A model generated the notes under the pieces. The model ran no database searches. It had not been told where the DNA came from and saw only the letters and a list, made by a program, of their open reading frames with translations. DNA of 59,541 bases. It comes from Clostridium sp. (GTDB taxonomy: Bacteria; Bacillota; Clostridia; Clostridiales; Clostridiaceae). The stretch's first letter is position 1. Each line of letters starts with the position of its first letter. Below are positions 7,958-18,311 of this stretch, piece after piece. Made by a program: the position numbers and the translations under genes. The stretch is from contig NZ_JAPFDR010000015.1 in assembly GCF_026168755.1 (NCBI RefSeq), forward strand, positions 1 to 59,541, written 5' to 3'.

Positions 7958-8954
7958 TTATATTCCCTAATGGAGAATATTCTCTATATTTCTTTCTTAA
8001 ATCTTCTTCTTTCAAATCTAAATATGCTTTTTCCGTAACTGCTACACTAGAGTGTCCTAATATCTTAGATAATACAAATATCGAACCTCCATTCATAAGA
8101 AATCTTCTACTAAAATTATTTCTTAATCCATGTGGTGTTATATTCTTATTTATCTTTGCCCGTTTTAAATATTCTCTGAAATTTCTTTCAAAGTTTCCTT
8201 GCTCTATTTTTCTATTAGTTCTTTGAGTTGGAAATAATAAATCACTTTCTTGCATAACATCTTTAAATTTTATCCATCTTTGCAATAACTTCTGCATTTC
8301 ATAACTAAAGAAAACTACTCTATCTTTCCTTCCCTTAGTTATATCCCCATCTAAAAATATTGTGCATCTAAATAAATCTACATTTTCAATTTTCAACTCT
8401 AATGTTTCTCCTAATCTCATTCCAGTATCAAAAATCAGATTGATAATAGTAAAATCTCTAAACTCATGAAATTTAGATAAATCTAATACTTTAATTAGCT
8501 TTTTGTATTCTTCATCTGTTAACTGCTCTTTTGGCTTTCTTGTAACTTTCAGAAACTTTATAGAACTAATATTATTTTTCTTTACTATATTGTTTTCTTC
8601 TGCATAACTAAAAAATGCTTTTATATTTCTTAAATAACCATTTATAGTCACATCTGATATTTCTTTTCCTACATCATGCCTTTTATCTAAATTAGCTTTA
8701 TTAATACCTTCATCACTTGAAGCAAAACTATATTTCCCCCTATCTTTAGTAAATACTAAATAATCTTCTACAATCTTTTTATTAACTTTGCTTATATCTG
8801 TAATATCCAATTCTTCCTCTAAGTATTTTGAAAATAACATTAAAGTTTGATGATACGACTTGATTGTTTTTATTCTCAAATTCTTATAACTGCAATACTC
8901 TAAATATTCTACAATTATATTGTTTATTGTTTTAGTTTTCTTAATTTTGGGCAT
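7950..8954 (-). CDS. Tyrosine recombinase / integrase
   Basis: 334 residues from the ATG at 8954. Catalytic features in order: Arg in DTGMRLGETLEL, Lys in the TKGRKDRVVFF hairpin, HGLR (H-x-x-R), LGHSS, and Tyr in EKAYLDL near the C-terminus. The N-terminal SAM-like domain runs to about residue 130. Family: phage/XerC-like integrase. It lies at the edge of the accessory region, 148 bases from the spo0A stop codon, which marks the likely integration boundary. The ribosome site AGGAG is inside a strong hairpin followed by T residues just before the ATG, suggesting low or conditional expression. The longer frame starting with TTG at 8984 would run through that hairpin and is not used here. Confidence 0.9.
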   Translation of the reverse strand: MPKIKKTKTINNIIVEYLEYCSYKNLRIKTIKSYHQTLMLFSKYLEEELDITDISKVNKKIVEDYLVFTKDRGKYSFASSDEGINKANLDKRHDVGKEISDVTINGYLRNIKAFFSYAEENNIVKKNNISSIKFLKVTRKPKEQLTDEEYKKLIKVLDLSKFHEFRDFTIINLIFDTGMRLGETLELKIENVDLFRCTIFLDGDITKGRKDRVVFFSYEMQKLLQRWIKFKDVMQESDLLFPTQRTNRKIEQGNFERNFREYLKRAKINKNITPHGLRNNFSRRFLMNGGSIFVLSKILGHSSVAVTEKAYLDLKEEDLRKKYREYSPLGNIKK

Positions 8955-9003
8955 AAAAAAATCACTCCTAACATTAGATGCCAATCTAATTATTAGAAGT
9001 GAT
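8955..9003 (-). terminator. Terminator-like hairpin that covers the int ribosome site
   Basis: Plus 8961-8978 pairs with 8985-9003 (ATCACT/AGTGAT, CTAA/TTAG, ATTAGA/TCTAAT); on the minus strand the stem is followed by TTTTTT and then the int ATG. The Shine-Dalgarno AGGAG is in the 3' arm. It can end transcripts reading out of spo0A and also block int translation. Confidence 0.7.
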
Positions 9004-9024
9004 GATAGAAATATATTTATTGGC

Positions 9025-9081
9025 TTGAAAATCTCATTTTCATACCCCCATCATTGATGTTGATTGCAATGAAATTTTCAA
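9025..9081. repeat. Inverted repeat between int and spo0A
   Basis: TTGAAAATCTCATT (9025-9038) and AATGAAATTTTCAA (9068-9081) are inverted copies with one mismatch, 29 bases apart; CATCATTGATG lies between. It could be arm/core sites for the recombinase or part of the spo0A 3' end. No duplicate that would mark the other attachment site is in the window. Confidence 0.45.
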
Positions 9082-9102
9082 ACTATGGCTCTATTACTAG
9101 TA

Positions 9103-9921
9103 TTAAGATACTTTATTCTTTAATCTTAGCTTGTCTGCTATTATAGCAATAAACTCACTATTAGTTGGTTTACCTTTATCATTATGAACAGTATATCCAA
9201 ATAGCTTATTAATAGCTTCAATTTGCCCTCTTCCCCAAGCAACTTCGATAGCATGTCTTATTGCTCTCTCAACTCTTGAAGCAGTAGTATTATACTTCTT
9301 AGCTATTGAAGGATATAACTCCTTAGTTACAGCTGATAATAATTCCATATCATTAACAACCATTGTTATAGCCTCTCTTAAATACATATATCCTTTAATA
9401 TGTGCTGGTACACCTATTTCGTGAATTATGTTTGTAATTTCAGTTTCTAAATCCATAGGTCCCCTATTACTTGTATTTATTATTTCACTTGTTGTCATTG
9501 CAACTTGCTTTTTAACAGGTTCATTTTCTACCGCTAAAGTATCATTAAACATATCTCTTATACGTTTTGTAAAAATATCCATATCAAATGGTTTTACAAC
9601 ATAATAATCAGCACCTAAAGTTATAGCTCTTTGTGTTATTTTATCTTGTCCAACTGCAGATAATACAACTATTCTAGGAAATTTTTCTAAATTCATTGAA
9701 TTTAATCTTTCTAAAACCCCTAATCCATCTAAATGAGGCATTATAATATCTAAAACAACTAAATCAGGTTGTTTTTCCTCAATTAATGTTAAAGCTTCCC
9801 TACCATCTTTTGCAATTCCTGTTACAACGATATCTCTTTGATTTAGAAGATAATCATTTAAAATACTGCAAAATTCTTTGTTATCATCAGCAATAATTAC
9901 TGAAATTTTGTTTCCATCCAT
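9103..9921 (-). CDS. spo0A: Sporulation master regulator Spo0A
   Basis: 272 residues; ATG preceded by AAAGGGAGAG. The receiver domain (1-120) has Asp12-Asp13 for the metal pocket, phospho-acceptor Asp58 in [13 protein letters not shown], and Lys in YYVVKPFD. The C-terminal DNA-binding domain (about 150-272) contains [21 protein letters not shown] text ([18 protein letters not shown]), the recognition helix that binds 0A boxes. Phosphorylated Spo0A starts sporulation and controls solvent, toxin and biofilm genes in clostridia. It follows spoIVB, the conserved order, but is a separate transcript because a strong terminator lies between. The mobile element begins just past its stop codon, so its native 3' region may have been replaced. 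Confidence 0.98.
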   Translation of the reverse strand: MDGNKISVIIADDNKEFCSILNDYLLNQRDIVVTGIAKDGREALTLIEEKQPDLVVLDIIMPHLDGLGVLERLNSMNLEKFPRIVVLSAVGQDKITQRAITLGADYYVVKPFDMDIFTKRIRDMFNDTLAVENEPVKKQVAMTTSEIINTSNRGPMDLETEITNIIHEIGVPAHIKGYMYLREAITMVVNDMELLSAVTKELYPSIAKKYNTTASRVERAIRHAIEVAWGRGQIEAINKLFGYTVHNDKGKPTNSEFIAIIADKLRLKNKVS

Positions 9922-10165
9922 GTTTTCTCTCCCTTTCTACCCACTATAATATATTATTTTTAAATTTCAAAGTTCCAAATTCCCACATAACTTATTTAAC
10001 AATACTATATTTTATAATTTAAATTAAGTTATATTTAGTTGTTTTTTAACTTCATTAAATATATTATAACATAAATTTTAAAATAAAAATAGTTTATTTT
10101 ACATTATTTTGAAATTTTTTTAAGGGAATTTTAAGAAATTTTGTGTTATTTAATTTACTTATTTT
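9922..10165. promoter_or_regulatory. spo0A upstream region
   Basis: This gap of about 240 bases must hold the spo0A promoter(s). A TATAAT on the minus strand at 10063-10068 is the clearest -10 candidate, but it lacks a good -35. I found no clear 0A box (TTTGTCGAA-like) or sigma-H promoter by eye. Otherwise the DNA is featureless and AT-rich. Confidence 0.35.
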
Positions 10166-10217
10166 AAAACAACAAGATATAGCATTTTCCTTTTGTTATT
10201 TTAGCTATATCTTGTTG
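10166..10217 (-). terminator. Terminator of spoIVB
   Basis: CAACAAGATATAGC (10170-10183) and GCTATATCTTGTTG (10204-10217) form a perfect 14-bp stem; TTTTAAAATAAG follows on the minus strand. It separates spoIVB from spo0A. Confidence 0.75.
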
Positions 10218-10233
10218 ATAATTTTCTATTTTT

Positions 10234-11424
10234 TTATTTTATTACACCAGCTTCTTCAAGCATCCATTCTATATATATTCCATATCCTATGTCAGGCTTA
10301 TTAATTAAAACGTGTGTAACAGCACCTACAATTTTATTATTTTGAATAATTGGACTACCACTCATCCCTTGCACTATTCCACCTGTTTTACTTAAAAGTT
10401 CTTCATCTGTAACCCTAATTATCATGCTCTTAGGTCCACATTTATCTTGTTGTAATAGCTTAACAATTTCTATGTCATATTCTTTTGGTCCTTCTTCACC
10501 CACTGTAGTAATTATAGTAGCAGGTCCTTCTACAACTTCATTTCTAAACCCAACAGACATTGGTTTACTGTATATAGGATTTACTAAAGGCTTATTAGTA
10601 CTTCCAAATATTCCTGATGATGAATTACTTTTAATTGTTCCTATAGAGCTTTTTTCATTTATAAATAATCCTCTTAATTCACCTGGAACACCTTTTTCAC
10701 CTTTACGTACACTTAAAATTGATGCTGATAATAAATCCCCATCTTTAATTGTAAAGTTAGTATTAGTATCGCCATCTGTAATAGGATGACCTAAAGCTCC
10801 AAAAGTATTAGTACCTTCATGATAGAAAGTTAATGTTCCAATACCTGCAGTTGAATCTCTAACCCATAAACCTAATTTATAAGCTTCGCCTTCTTTAACA
10901 AGTTCAATATCTTTATTAAACTTGCATCCTTCACGCATGAATTCTACATTCACTACATTCGTATCATTTTCTTTTATTAAAGTTCCTAATTCTTTAGCTC
11001 CTTCAATCTCTTTTCCATTTACTTTAAGCAATACATCACCTAACTGCAATCCTGCTATCTTTGCTGGACTACTTTCAGTTCCACCTCTAGTTTCAACCTC
11101 TGAGAAACCAACAACTAAAACTCCTTCAGTAGATAACTTTATTCCTACACTTGTTCCTCCTGGATATAATTTTATATCCTCTAGCTTTTGTACTGCAACT
11201 GATTTTATAGGAATTAATCCTAAAAAATCAATATTCACTTTATCTTTTGATAGTTTCACAGTATTAAATACTCCTTGATTATTCACAGCTATATCTGATA
11301 CTTCCATACTATCATTGATATATATTTTTTCTGGCAACTTCAAAACACTAAAATATGCTATTAATGCCAAAATAGCTACTGGAGCAGTAATTATACTAAA
11401 ATACTTTAATATTTTTTTCATCAT
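10234..11424 (-). CDS. spoIVB: SpoIVB signalling serine protease
   Basis: 396 residues; ATG ATG follows AGGAGGAGATAAA, so either ATG may be used. Residues about 12-30 form an N-terminal membrane anchor. A PDZ domain covers about 95-175 (SPAKIAGLQLGDVLLKVNGK). The S55 protease domain follows with catalytic His in FGALGHPITDGD and Ser in GMSGSPIIQNN. SpoIVB is made in the forespore, crosses into the intermembrane space and cleaves SpoIVFA to activate pro-sigma-K processing (known from Bacillus; in some clostridia the target differs). Single-gene transcript between two terminators, next to spo0A as in most spore formers. Confidence 0.96.
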   Translation of the reverse strand: MMKKILKYFSIITAPVAILALIAYFSVLKLPEKIYINDSMEVSDIAVNNQGVFNTVKLSKDKVNIDFLGLIPIKSVAVQKLEDIKLYPGGTSVGIKLSTEGVLVVGFSEVETRGGTESSPAKIAGLQLGDVLLKVNGKEIEGAKELGTLIKENDTNVVNVEFMREGCKFNKDIELVKEGEAYKLGLWVRDSTAGIGTLTFYHEGTNTFGALGHPITDGDTNTNFTIKDGDLLSASILSVRKGEKGVPGELRGLFINEKSSIGTIKSNSSSGIFGSTNKPLVNPIYSKPMSVGFRNEVVEGPATIITTVGEEGPKEYDIEIVKLLQQDKCGPKSMIIRVTDEELLSKTGGIVQGMSGSPIIQNNKIVGAVTHVLINKPDIGYGIYIEWMLEEAGVIK

Positions 11425-11532
11425 TTTATCTCCTCCTTTGCTTCTGACATTACTTTTCCCTGTATCATTTTTTTATATGCTGTATTAAGATTGTTAACAT
11501 AGTCAAAAATTATTAAGTTAATAAATTTTGTA

Positions 11533-11569
11533 TAAAAAAAATAAAACCATGCTAAATTACCATGATTTT
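11533..11569 (-). terminator. Terminator of argR-recN
   Basis: AAAACCATG (11543-11551) and CATGATTTT (11561-11569) pair with one mismatch; on the minus strand a run of eight T residues follows. Ends the transcript after recN. Confidence 0.75.
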
Positions 11570-11607
11570 ATTCTTTACCGTATTGCTAGACCTTATGTAT
11601 ATTTTTA

Positions 11608-13302
11608 TTAAATATTTTTCATTTCTTTCTTTTTTATTTCAGCAAATTTCACCATTTCTGATGCATTTTCTATAGTGACATCACTTATTTCATCTCCACC
11701 TACCATTTTAGCAATCTCTCTAATTTTATCTTCTCTCGTTAACATTCGGATTCCTGTAAATGTCTTTCCTTCTAAAACATGCTTAGATACAAAGTAATGA
11801 TTATCAGAAAGTGCTGCAATTTGTGGTAAATGAGTTATACATAATACTTGATGCTTTAATGAAACTTCATACATTTTTTCTCCAACACGCTTTCCAATAG
11901 TTCCGCTAATTCCAGTATCTATTTCATCAAAAATAAGTGTTGGTATTTTATCTTTATCTACAAAAACACATTTTAAAGCAAGCATTATTCTTGATAATTC
12001 ACCACCTGATAGTACTTTTTCTAATGGTTTTAAAGGTTCACCTGGATTAGCTGATACTAAAAATTGAACTTCATCATAACCTCTTGAATTCATTTCATCA
12101 GTTAAATTAACTTCAATTTTTATTATTGCCTTTTCCAGTCCAACATAAGATAATTCTTTTTTAATATTTACTTCTAATATTTCAGCTGCTTCAACTCTTA
12201 AATCATGAAGTTTTTTACCTATAATCTTCATTTTGTCTTCAATAATAATAAGTTCTTCTTTTAACTTATTTACTATTTCTTCAGCATTTACTAGTTCATT
12301 ATATTTTTCTTTTAAATTTTTTAAATTATCTAAAATCTCTTGTATGGAGTTTCCATATTTTTTCTTATATAAACTTATAGTATATATTCTTTCATTTATT
12401 TGTGCTAATCTATCTTCATCATATTGTATTTCACTACCTACATCACGAATTTCTCTTGTTACTTCTTCTAAACTATAAAATGCCTCTTCTATTTGACTTT
12501 TCTTTTCTCTTATTATTTCAGAGTGGTTTTCAACTAATGATAATTCAGAAATAACCTTTGATAATCCTTCTAATACAGAAATTCCTTCATTTGATGAATT
12601 TAAATATCCATAAGATTTTACTAAACTATTTGATATTTTTTCTGCATTTGATAACATATTAAATTCATCTTTTAGATCTTCTTCTTCATTAACCTTTAAA
12701 TTTGCTTTTTCTATATCTTCTATCTGAAATTTAATATAATCAGCTAATTTTTCACCATCTTTATTTCCAGTTAAACTATTTATCTTTTCAAGATTTTCTA
12801 AATAGTTACCTCTTAATAACTCATATTCTTTAAGTAAGTCTTTTATTTTATCATAATAAAATTCATCAACATATAAAATATGAGTACCTTTATTTAATAA
12901 ATTTTGATTTTGATGTTGTCCATGAATATCCAATAGCTTTTCTCTGATTTTTTTTAATTGTGATAATACAATACTCCTATTATTTACTTTTATTAAACTT
13001 TTACCATGCAATGTAGTTTCTCTACGTATAATTAGCATTTCATCTTTTTCTATTCCCAATTCCTCTAACACTTCATAAACTTCATCATTTTCAATAGAAA
13101 ATACAGCTTCTACTATTGTTTTATCTTCTCCATATCTTATTTGATCCTTAGAAAATTTTCCGCCTAATACATAATCTATAGTGTCTATAAGTATTGATTT
13201 ACCTGCACCAGTTTCTCCTGATAATATATTAAATCCTGAGCCAAACTCAACAGATAACTCTTGAATTAATGCAAAATTATTAATATTTAATTCAATTAGC
13301 AT
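11608..13302 (-). CDS. recN: DNA repair protein RecN
   Basis: 564 residues, family length. SMC-like architecture: Walker A GETGAGKS (about 31-38), two long coiled-coil arms (about 150-370) with QHQNQNLL just before, then LSGGELSRIMLALK and Walker B LIFDEIDTGISG, and CITHLPQIAA. RecN is recruited to double-strand breaks and holds DNA ends for recombination. It starts 20 bases after the argR stop and shares its transcript, an arrangement conserved across Firmicutes. Cytoplasmic. Confidence 0.97.
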   Translation of the reverse strand: MLIELNINNFALIQELSVEFGSGFNILSGETGAGKSILIDTIDYVLGGKFSKDQIRYGEDKTIVEAVFSIENDEVYEVLEELGIEKDEMLIIRRETTLHGKSLIKVNNRSIVLSQLKKIREKLLDIHGQHQNQNLLNKGTHILYVDEFYYDKIKDLLKEYELLRGNYLENLEKINSLTGNKDGEKLADYIKFQIEDIEKANLKVNEEEDLKDEFNMLSNAEKISNSLVKSYGYLNSSNEGISVLEGLSKVISELSLVENHSEIIREKKSQIEEAFYSLEEVTREIRDVGSEIQYDEDRLAQINERIYTISLYKKKYGNSIQEILDNLKNLKEKYNELVNAEEIVNKLKEELIIIEDKMKIIGKKLHDLRVEAAEILEVNIKKELSYVGLEKAIIKIEVNLTDEMNSRGYDEVQFLVSANPGEPLKPLEKVLSGGELSRIMLALKCVFVDKDKIPTLIFDEIDTGISGTIGKRVGEKMYEVSLKHQVLCITHLPQIAALSDNHYFVSKHVLEGKTFTGIRMLTREDKIREIAKMVGGDEISDVTIENASEMVKFAEIKKKEMKNI

Positions 13303-13322
13303 TATACCCCACCTTTATAAAT

Positions 13323-13781
13323 TTAAGAAATCATATTTCTAATTTTAGAAATTAATTCTAAAGCTTTTTCATCAGTTCTAACTAATACAAAAATAGTGTT
13401 ATCTCCAGCTATTGTTCCTGCAACATCATTTGAATATAAAGTATCAATTGCTTCTGCAGCAGCTGATGCAGCACCTGTTAGTGTTTTTACTACAACAAAT
13501 TTATCAACTTGTTCTACTCCTATAGCTGCATTTTTTAATATGCTGTAAAGTTTGTCATTTATATCACGCTCTCCTTTTGCTGAAGATATATATTTATATT
13601 TTCCTGATTCACTTTGCATTTTTACTAATTTCAATAATTTTATATCTCTAGATACAGTTGCTTGAGTTACATCATAGCCTGCCTGTTTAAGTGCTTCTGC
13701 TAATTCTTCTTGTGTCTCTATATCATTATCATTAATAATCTCTAATATCTTACTATGTCTTTTTGACTTCACTTTAATCAC
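13323..13781 (-). CDS. argR: Arginine repressor ArgR/AhrC
   Basis: 152 residues. The N-terminal winged helix (about 1-70) includes [16 protein letters not shown]. The C-terminal oligomerisation and arginine-binding domain carries [14 protein letters not shown]. With arginine bound, hexamers repress biosynthesis and activate catabolism genes by binding ARG boxes. Located between nadK (90 bases upstream) and recN (20 bases downstream), the usual Firmicute order. No ARG box was identified nearby. Confidence 0.97.
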   Translation of the reverse strand: MIKVKSKRHSKILEIINDNDIETQEELAEALKQAGYDVTQATVSRDIKLLKLVKMQSESGKYKYISSAKGERDINDKLYSILKNAAIGVEQVDKFVVVKTLTGAASAAAEAIDTLYSNDVAGTIAGDNTIFVLVRTDEKALELISKIRNMIS

Positions 13782-13871
13782 CTTCTCAATTTGTTAATAA
13801 ATGTACAATCCCTAATAAAAGATTTACTTTTTATATTAAAACTCTATTTTAATTAATCCCTTAAAGCCTCT

Positions 13872-14702
13872 CTATTTATTTAATATTTTTTTTCTCAAAA
13901 CATTAAAGTAATCATAATTATCAAATAATAAAATTTTTGCAACATCTTTAGCTTTTTTAATTATTATAGAGCTATTATCTTTAATTTTCCTAGATTCTTG
14001 ACCATCAAAAGTTAAGTAAATTTCACCATTATAATTTTCAGCTTTAATTAAAATTTCACTACTGCTTTTTAATACTATTGGCTGCATTCCTCTGGTATGT
14101 GGACAAATAGGTGTTAATGTTATAACTTCAACATCAGGATATACAAAAGGTCCTCCTGCTGAAAATGAATATGCTGTAGAACCTGTAGGTGTTGAAACTA
14201 TTAACCCATCTCCTTTAAAGCTATAATATAACTTTTTATCTATATACACTTCAAACTTTGCCATTCTTGATAATGTTCCTCTAGCTATTACAACATCATT
14301 TAAAGCTTTACTATTAATATCTTCATTTTCATCATCACTTTTACATTCTAAAAGTATTCTATTTTGAATAATATATTGTCCATTTTTTATTTTATTTAAA
14401 GCTTCGCCTAAATCTTGTATTTCTATACTTGATAAAAATCCTAAATTTCCTATATTTATTCCTAAAATAGGAACATCATATTTTCCATTAATATCTCTAG
14501 CTATACCAAGTAAAGTTCCGTCTCCCCCTAAAACTATAAGCAAATCTAAATCATTATCAAATTTATATTTATTTATTTCATAGCTATTTAATACAGTTAT
14601 TTTAGAGCTCTTAAATATATTTGTAATTTTTTTAATAACCAAAGATAGTATCTTTCCTTCTGTATCTTTTGAAGGGTTTAATGCTATTAAAATATTTTTC
14701 AT
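13872..14702 (-). CDS. nadK: NAD kinase
   Basis: 276 residues. Motifs: LGGDGTLLG (about 58-66, GGDG nucleotide motif), GINIGNLGFLSS, and TPTGSTAYSFSAGGP, the signature of ATP/polyphosphate-dependent NAD kinases. It phosphorylates NAD to NADP in the cytoplasm, the only de novo source of NADP. Follows tlyA with a 41-base gap; in line with dxs-tlyA-nadK-argR-recN in clostridia. Confidence 0.96.
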   Translation of the reverse strand: MKNILIALNPSKDTEGKILSLVIKKITNIFKSSKITVLNSYEINKYKFDNDLDLLIVLGGDGTLLGIARDINGKYDVPILGINIGNLGFLSSIEIQDLGEALNKIKNGQYIIQNRILLECKSDDENEDINSKALNDVVIARGTLSRMAKFEVYIDKKLYYSFKGDGLIVSTPTGSTAYSFSAGGPFVYPDVEVITLTPICPHTRGMQPIVLKSSSEILIKAENYNGEIYLTFDGQESRKIKDNSSIIIKKAKDVAKILLFDNYDYFNVLRKKILNK

Positions 14703-14743
14703 AATAACTTCCTTTACTATACTTATACACCTATAGCCAGCTT

Positions 14744-15553
14744 TTAAAGCTGGCTATGAGATTCATTTACAACATCTTCAATTTGACTTAATTCAAAATT
14801 TCCTTCTTTCTCTTTATCCTTAGTAAAGTAAACAAGATATTCTCTGTTTCCTTCTGGACCTTTAATTGGTGAGTAGCTTAATCCTAGTATATTTAATTCA
14901 TTTTCCATCAAAAAGTTTACTATTGTATTTATAACTTCTAAATGTACTTCTTTATCTCTTACAACACCTTTTTTACCAACCTTATCTCTTCCAGCTTCAA
15001 ACTGTGGCTTTATTAATGCTACAACTTCACCTTTATCTCCTAATAATGCCTTTACAGCTGGCATTATTGTTCTTAAGGAAATAAATGATACATCTATAGA
15101 TGCAAAATCTAAAGCAATACCTATGTCTTCTGGAGTTACATATCTAATGTTAGTTTTCTCCATGCAAACAACTCTCTCATCTGTTCTAAGCTTCCAAGCA
15201 AATTGTCCATATCCTACATCTACAGCAAAAACCTTAGATGCATTATTTTGAAGCATACAATCCGTAAATCCCCCTGTTGATGCTCCTATATCCATACATA
15301 CTTTATCTGTAAGATCAATCCCAAAGGTGTTCATTGCTTTTTCTAATTTTAAGCCTCCACGGCTTACGTACTTAAGTTTCTCCCCCTTAAATACTATATC
15401 AGCATCAACTTTAACTTTTTCACCTGCTTTATCTACTCTTTGCCCATCAACAAATATAAGTCCTGCCATAATATTAGTCTTTGCTTTCTCTCTTGATTCA
15501 CAAATTCCTTTTTCAACTAATAATATATCTAATCTTTCCTTCTTAGATGCCAT
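14744..15553 (-). CDS. tlyA: TlyA-family rRNA 2'-O-methyltransferase
   Basis: 269 residues from the ATG at 15553, which follows AAAGGAGAAAAAT. A longer frame from 15589 would overlap dxs and has no ribosome site. An S4 RNA-binding domain lies at the N-terminus (RLDILLVEKGICESREKAK), then an FtsJ-type Rossmann fold with DIGASTGGFTDCML as the SAM site. Relatives methylate 16S and 23S rRNA; some were once called hemolysins. It begins 11 bases after dxs. The exact target in clostridia is not known. Confidence 0.93.
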   Translation of the reverse strand: MASKKERLDILLVEKGICESREKAKTNIMAGLIFVDGQRVDKAGEKVKVDADIVFKGEKLKYVSRGGLKLEKAMNTFGIDLTDKVCMDIGASTGGFTDCMLQNNASKVFAVDVGYGQFAWKLRTDERVVCMEKTNIRYVTPEDIGIALDFASIDVSFISLRTIMPAVKALLGDKGEVVALIKPQFEAGRDKVGKKGVVRDKEVHLEVINTIVNFLMENELNILGLSYSPIKGPEGNREYLVYFTKDKEKEGNFELSQIEDVVNESHSQL

Positions 15554-15564
15554 ATTTTTCTCCT

Positions 15565-17424
15565 TTATCCTAAAATGTTTATAACACATTTTTCTATAGC
15601 TTCTGCATCAAGTCCTGCATCTTTATATAATAAATTAACATCTCCATGAGGAACAAAGTTATCACTAAATCCTAAGCACTTAAATTTCCTTTTAAAATTA
15701 AGTTTATTTAACTCCATTAATACATAACTTCCAAATCCACCATTTATAACATTATCTTCAATAGTTACAATGCTATATCCTTCATCAACTAGATCTTTTA
15801 ACATTTCAGTATCTATAGGCTTTACAAAAGTTGCTCCTATAATTGTAGGATTAATTCCTTTTTTAATTAGTTCTTTTCTTGCAATCATAGCATGCTGTAC
15901 CATTTTTCCTACAGCTATTATAGCAACTTTCTCTCCATTAATTATCTTTTCCCATTTTCCATATTTTATTTCCTTAACTGCAGTTAAATCTTCACAACAA
16001 TCTGCTCCTCTTGGATATCTTATTGCAACAGGTCCATTTTGTCTTAATGCCCACTTTAACATTATAGATAGTTCTTCTAAATGCTTAGGAGCTAAAACTA
16101 CCATATTCGGTACTGCACATAAATAAGATAAATCAAATATCCCTTGATGTGTTTCTCCATCGTCACCTACAATTCCTGCTCTATCTATAGCAAAAACTAC
16201 AGGTAAGTTTTGAATACAAACATCATGTATAACTTGATCAAAAGCTCTTTGTAAAAATGTTGAATAAACTGCAAAAACAGGTCTTAAACCAGCACTTGCC
16301 ATACCTGCTGCAAGTGTAGTAGCATGTTCTTCCGCTATTCCAACATCAAAAAATCTATTGCTATATTTTTTAGCAAAATCTTTTAAGCCTGTACCATCTG
16401 GCATAGCTGCAGTAATAGCAACCACATTACTATTTTTTTCAGCTAATTCTAACATAGTATCTCCAAATACTTTAGAATACGTTTTTTTAGAAGGTATATA
16501 ACTTTCACCACTTTCTAAATCAAATGGTGAAACTCCATGAAATTTATTTGGATTTTTTTCTGCAAATTCATACCCCTTTCCCTTATGAGTTACTGTATGA
16601 ATTATTACAGGTCCATTAACCTCTTGAGCCTTACTAAACACTTCATTCATTAGCTCAATATCGTGTCCATCAATAGGTCCAATATATTTAATACCCATAT
16701 TTTCAAATAACATAGATGGTACTAATAAATGCTTTAAACTATCTTTTACTCTATGTAAATATTGAACTACTGTTTTGCCAGCATTGCTATTACTTAAAGT
16801 AGAGTTTATATCTTCTTTTAATTTATTATAACTATGATCTAATCTTAATTTATTTAAATGATTTGATACTCCACCTACATTTTTAGAAATTGACATTTGG
16901 TTATCATTTAAAACTATAATCATATTAGTTTTATTAAAACCAACATCATTTAGTGCCTCTAATGCCATTCCTCCAGTTAATGCTCCATCTCCTATAACTG
17001 CAATAACATTATAATCTTCATGCTTAATATCTCTCGCTCTTGCTATACCTAAAGCTGCTGATATTGATGTACTGCTATGACCAACTCCAAAAGCATCATA
17101 CTTGCTTTCGCTTATTTTAGGAAATCCACATAAACCATTATATTTTCTCAATGTATCAAACTTATCCTTACGTCCAGTTAATATCTTATGAACATAAGTT
17201 TGATGTCCAACATCCCATACTATTTTATCTTTTTCAAAGTTAAATGTTTTATATAAACTAAGTGTTAATTCAACAACACCTAAATTTGAGGATAAATGAC
17301 CTCCAGTTTTTGATACTTTATCTATTAAAAATTCTCTTATTTCATCTCTAAGCTTATAGAGTTCCTTATTAGTCAAAGTTTGCACATCACGTGGATAGTT
17401 TATATCCTCTAATAATTTTGACAT
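15565..17424 (-). CDS. dxs: 1-deoxy-D-xylulose-5-phosphate synthase
   Basis: 619 residues from the ATG at 17424; AAGGA lies nine bases upstream, while the earlier ATG at 17433 abuts it. The thiamine-diphosphate site is [15 protein letters not shown] (about 145-160); the transketolase middle domain contains [20 protein letters not shown]. It joins pyruvate and glyceraldehyde 3-phosphate in the first step of the MEP isoprenoid pathway. Seventeen bases downstream of ispA, so precursor supply and prenyl chain synthesis are co-expressed. Confidence 0.97.
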   Translation of the reverse strand: MSKLLEDINYPRDVQTLTNKELYKLRDEIREFLIDKVSKTGGHLSSNLGVVELTLSLYKTFNFEKDKIVWDVGHQTYVHKILTGRKDKFDTLRKYNGLCGFPKISESKYDAFGVGHSSTSISAALGIARARDIKHEDYNVIAVIGDGALTGGMALEALNDVGFNKTNMIIVLNDNQMSISKNVGGVSNHLNKLRLDHSYNKLKEDINSTLSNSNAGKTVVQYLHRVKDSLKHLLVPSMLFENMGIKYIGPIDGHDIELMNEVFSKAQEVNGPVIIHTVTHKGKGYEFAEKNPNKFHGVSPFDLESGESYIPSKKTYSKVFGDTMLELAEKNSNVVAITAAMPDGTGLKDFAKKYSNRFFDVGIAEEHATTLAAGMASAGLRPVFAVYSTFLQRAFDQVIHDVCIQNLPVVFAIDRAGIVGDDGETHQGIFDLSYLCAVPNMVVLAPKHLEELSIMLKWALRQNGPVAIRYPRGADCCEDLTAVKEIKYGKWEKIINGEKVAIIAVGKMVQHAMIARKELIKKGINPTIIGATFVKPIDTEMLKDLVDEGYSIVTIEDNVINGGFGSYVLMELNKLNFKRKFKCLGFSDNFVPHGDVNLLYKDAGLDAEAIEKCVINILG

Positions 17425-17441
17425 ACTTATCATTCCTTCGT

Positions 17442-18311
17442 TTAGTTTTCTCTGTCTAAAAGTTCCTTAGTTAAAACTTTTAAATCTTTAGTATCTACAG
17501 ATAAACTATCTAATATCTCAATGCTCTCTTTTGTTAGCCTTTCACATTCTTTAATGCAATATTCTAAACCATGCATTGTGATAAAGTTGCTTTTATTACT
17601 TTCTTCATCACTTAACACATTTTTTCCTAACTTTTCTGTACTACCTATAACATCTAAAATATCATCTTTTATCTGAAAAACCAACCCTAAATTTTCCCCA
17701 AACTTTTCTAATTTCCTAATATCCTCTTCTGATGCTTCCCCAAGTATAGCTCCTGACATTATTGAAACTTTAATAAGTGCTCCAGTCTTATTCATATGCA
17801 TATATTTAAGTTCATCTTCACTTATTTTTTTACCTTCATTTATGATATCTACCACTTGACCACCTATCATACCCTCTGGTCCTGCTGCAGAAGCAATCTT
17901 TTCAGCTGCCACTAATGATTTTTTCCCATTTTTTAATGAAAATCTCATCATTAAATTCATAGCTTCATTTAAAAGTGTATCTCCTGCAAGTACTGCTATA
18001 TTTTCACCATATACTTTATGATTAGTAGGTTTACCTCTTCTTAAATCATCATCATCCATGCAAGGTAAATCATCATGTATTAAAGAATAAGTGTGAATCA
18101 TTTCAATAGCTGATGAAAATTCTAATATATCTCTCCAATTTTCCTTATACATACTATATGTTAAAAGCATTAATATAGGTCTTATTCTCTTACCTCCTAT
18201 ATTAATACTATAGCTTGCTGAATCATAAATAACCTTATTATAAGTTCCTTTATTACTAAAGTAATTTAGCAAAAACTCATTTATTTCTTTCTTCATTTCA
18301 TTAAACTTCAT
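17442..18311 (-). CDS. ispA: Polyprenyl (farnesyl) diphosphate synthase
   Basis: 289 residues. First Asp-rich motif [19 protein letters not shown], second KDDILDVIG, and GGKRIRP near residue 35. Chain-length residues fit a short-chain (C15) synthase, but C20 cannot be excluded. It overlaps xseB by 11 bases, so the two are translationally linked. Its product feeds undecaprenyl phosphate and hence wall synthesis. Confidence 0.94.
   Translation of the reverse strand: MKFNEMKKEINEFLLNYFSNKGTYNKVIYDSASYSINIGGKRIRPILMLLTYSMYKENWRDILEFSSAIEMIHTYSLIHDDLPCMDDDDLRRGKPTNHKVYGENIAVLAGDTLLNEAMNLMMRFSLKNGKKSLVAAEKIASAAGPEGMIGGQVVDIINEGKKISEDELKYMHMNKTGALIKVSIMSGAILGEASEEDIRKLEKFGENLGLVFQIKDDILDVIGSTEKLGKNVLSDEESNKSNFITMHGLEYCIKECERLTKESIEILDSLSVDTKDLKVLTKELLDREN

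Noticed and set aside
9025..9081. Attachment site for the integrase at the inverted repeat beside spo0A
   Set aside because: No matching direct repeat was found elsewhere in the window. The resemblance of AGCCAT...TGAAAATTT near position 100 needs a gap of five bases and is likely chance. Kept only as an inverted repeat.
9922..10165. Sigma-H promoter and 0A box upstream of spo0A
   Set aside because: Expected from known biology, but no sequence with acceptable match and spacing was found by eye.
10424..10789. Long plus-strand frames inside spoIVB (also 10922-11278, 15770-16126 and similar)
   Set aside because: Antisense shadows of clear minus-strand genes with no ribosome sites or family features.
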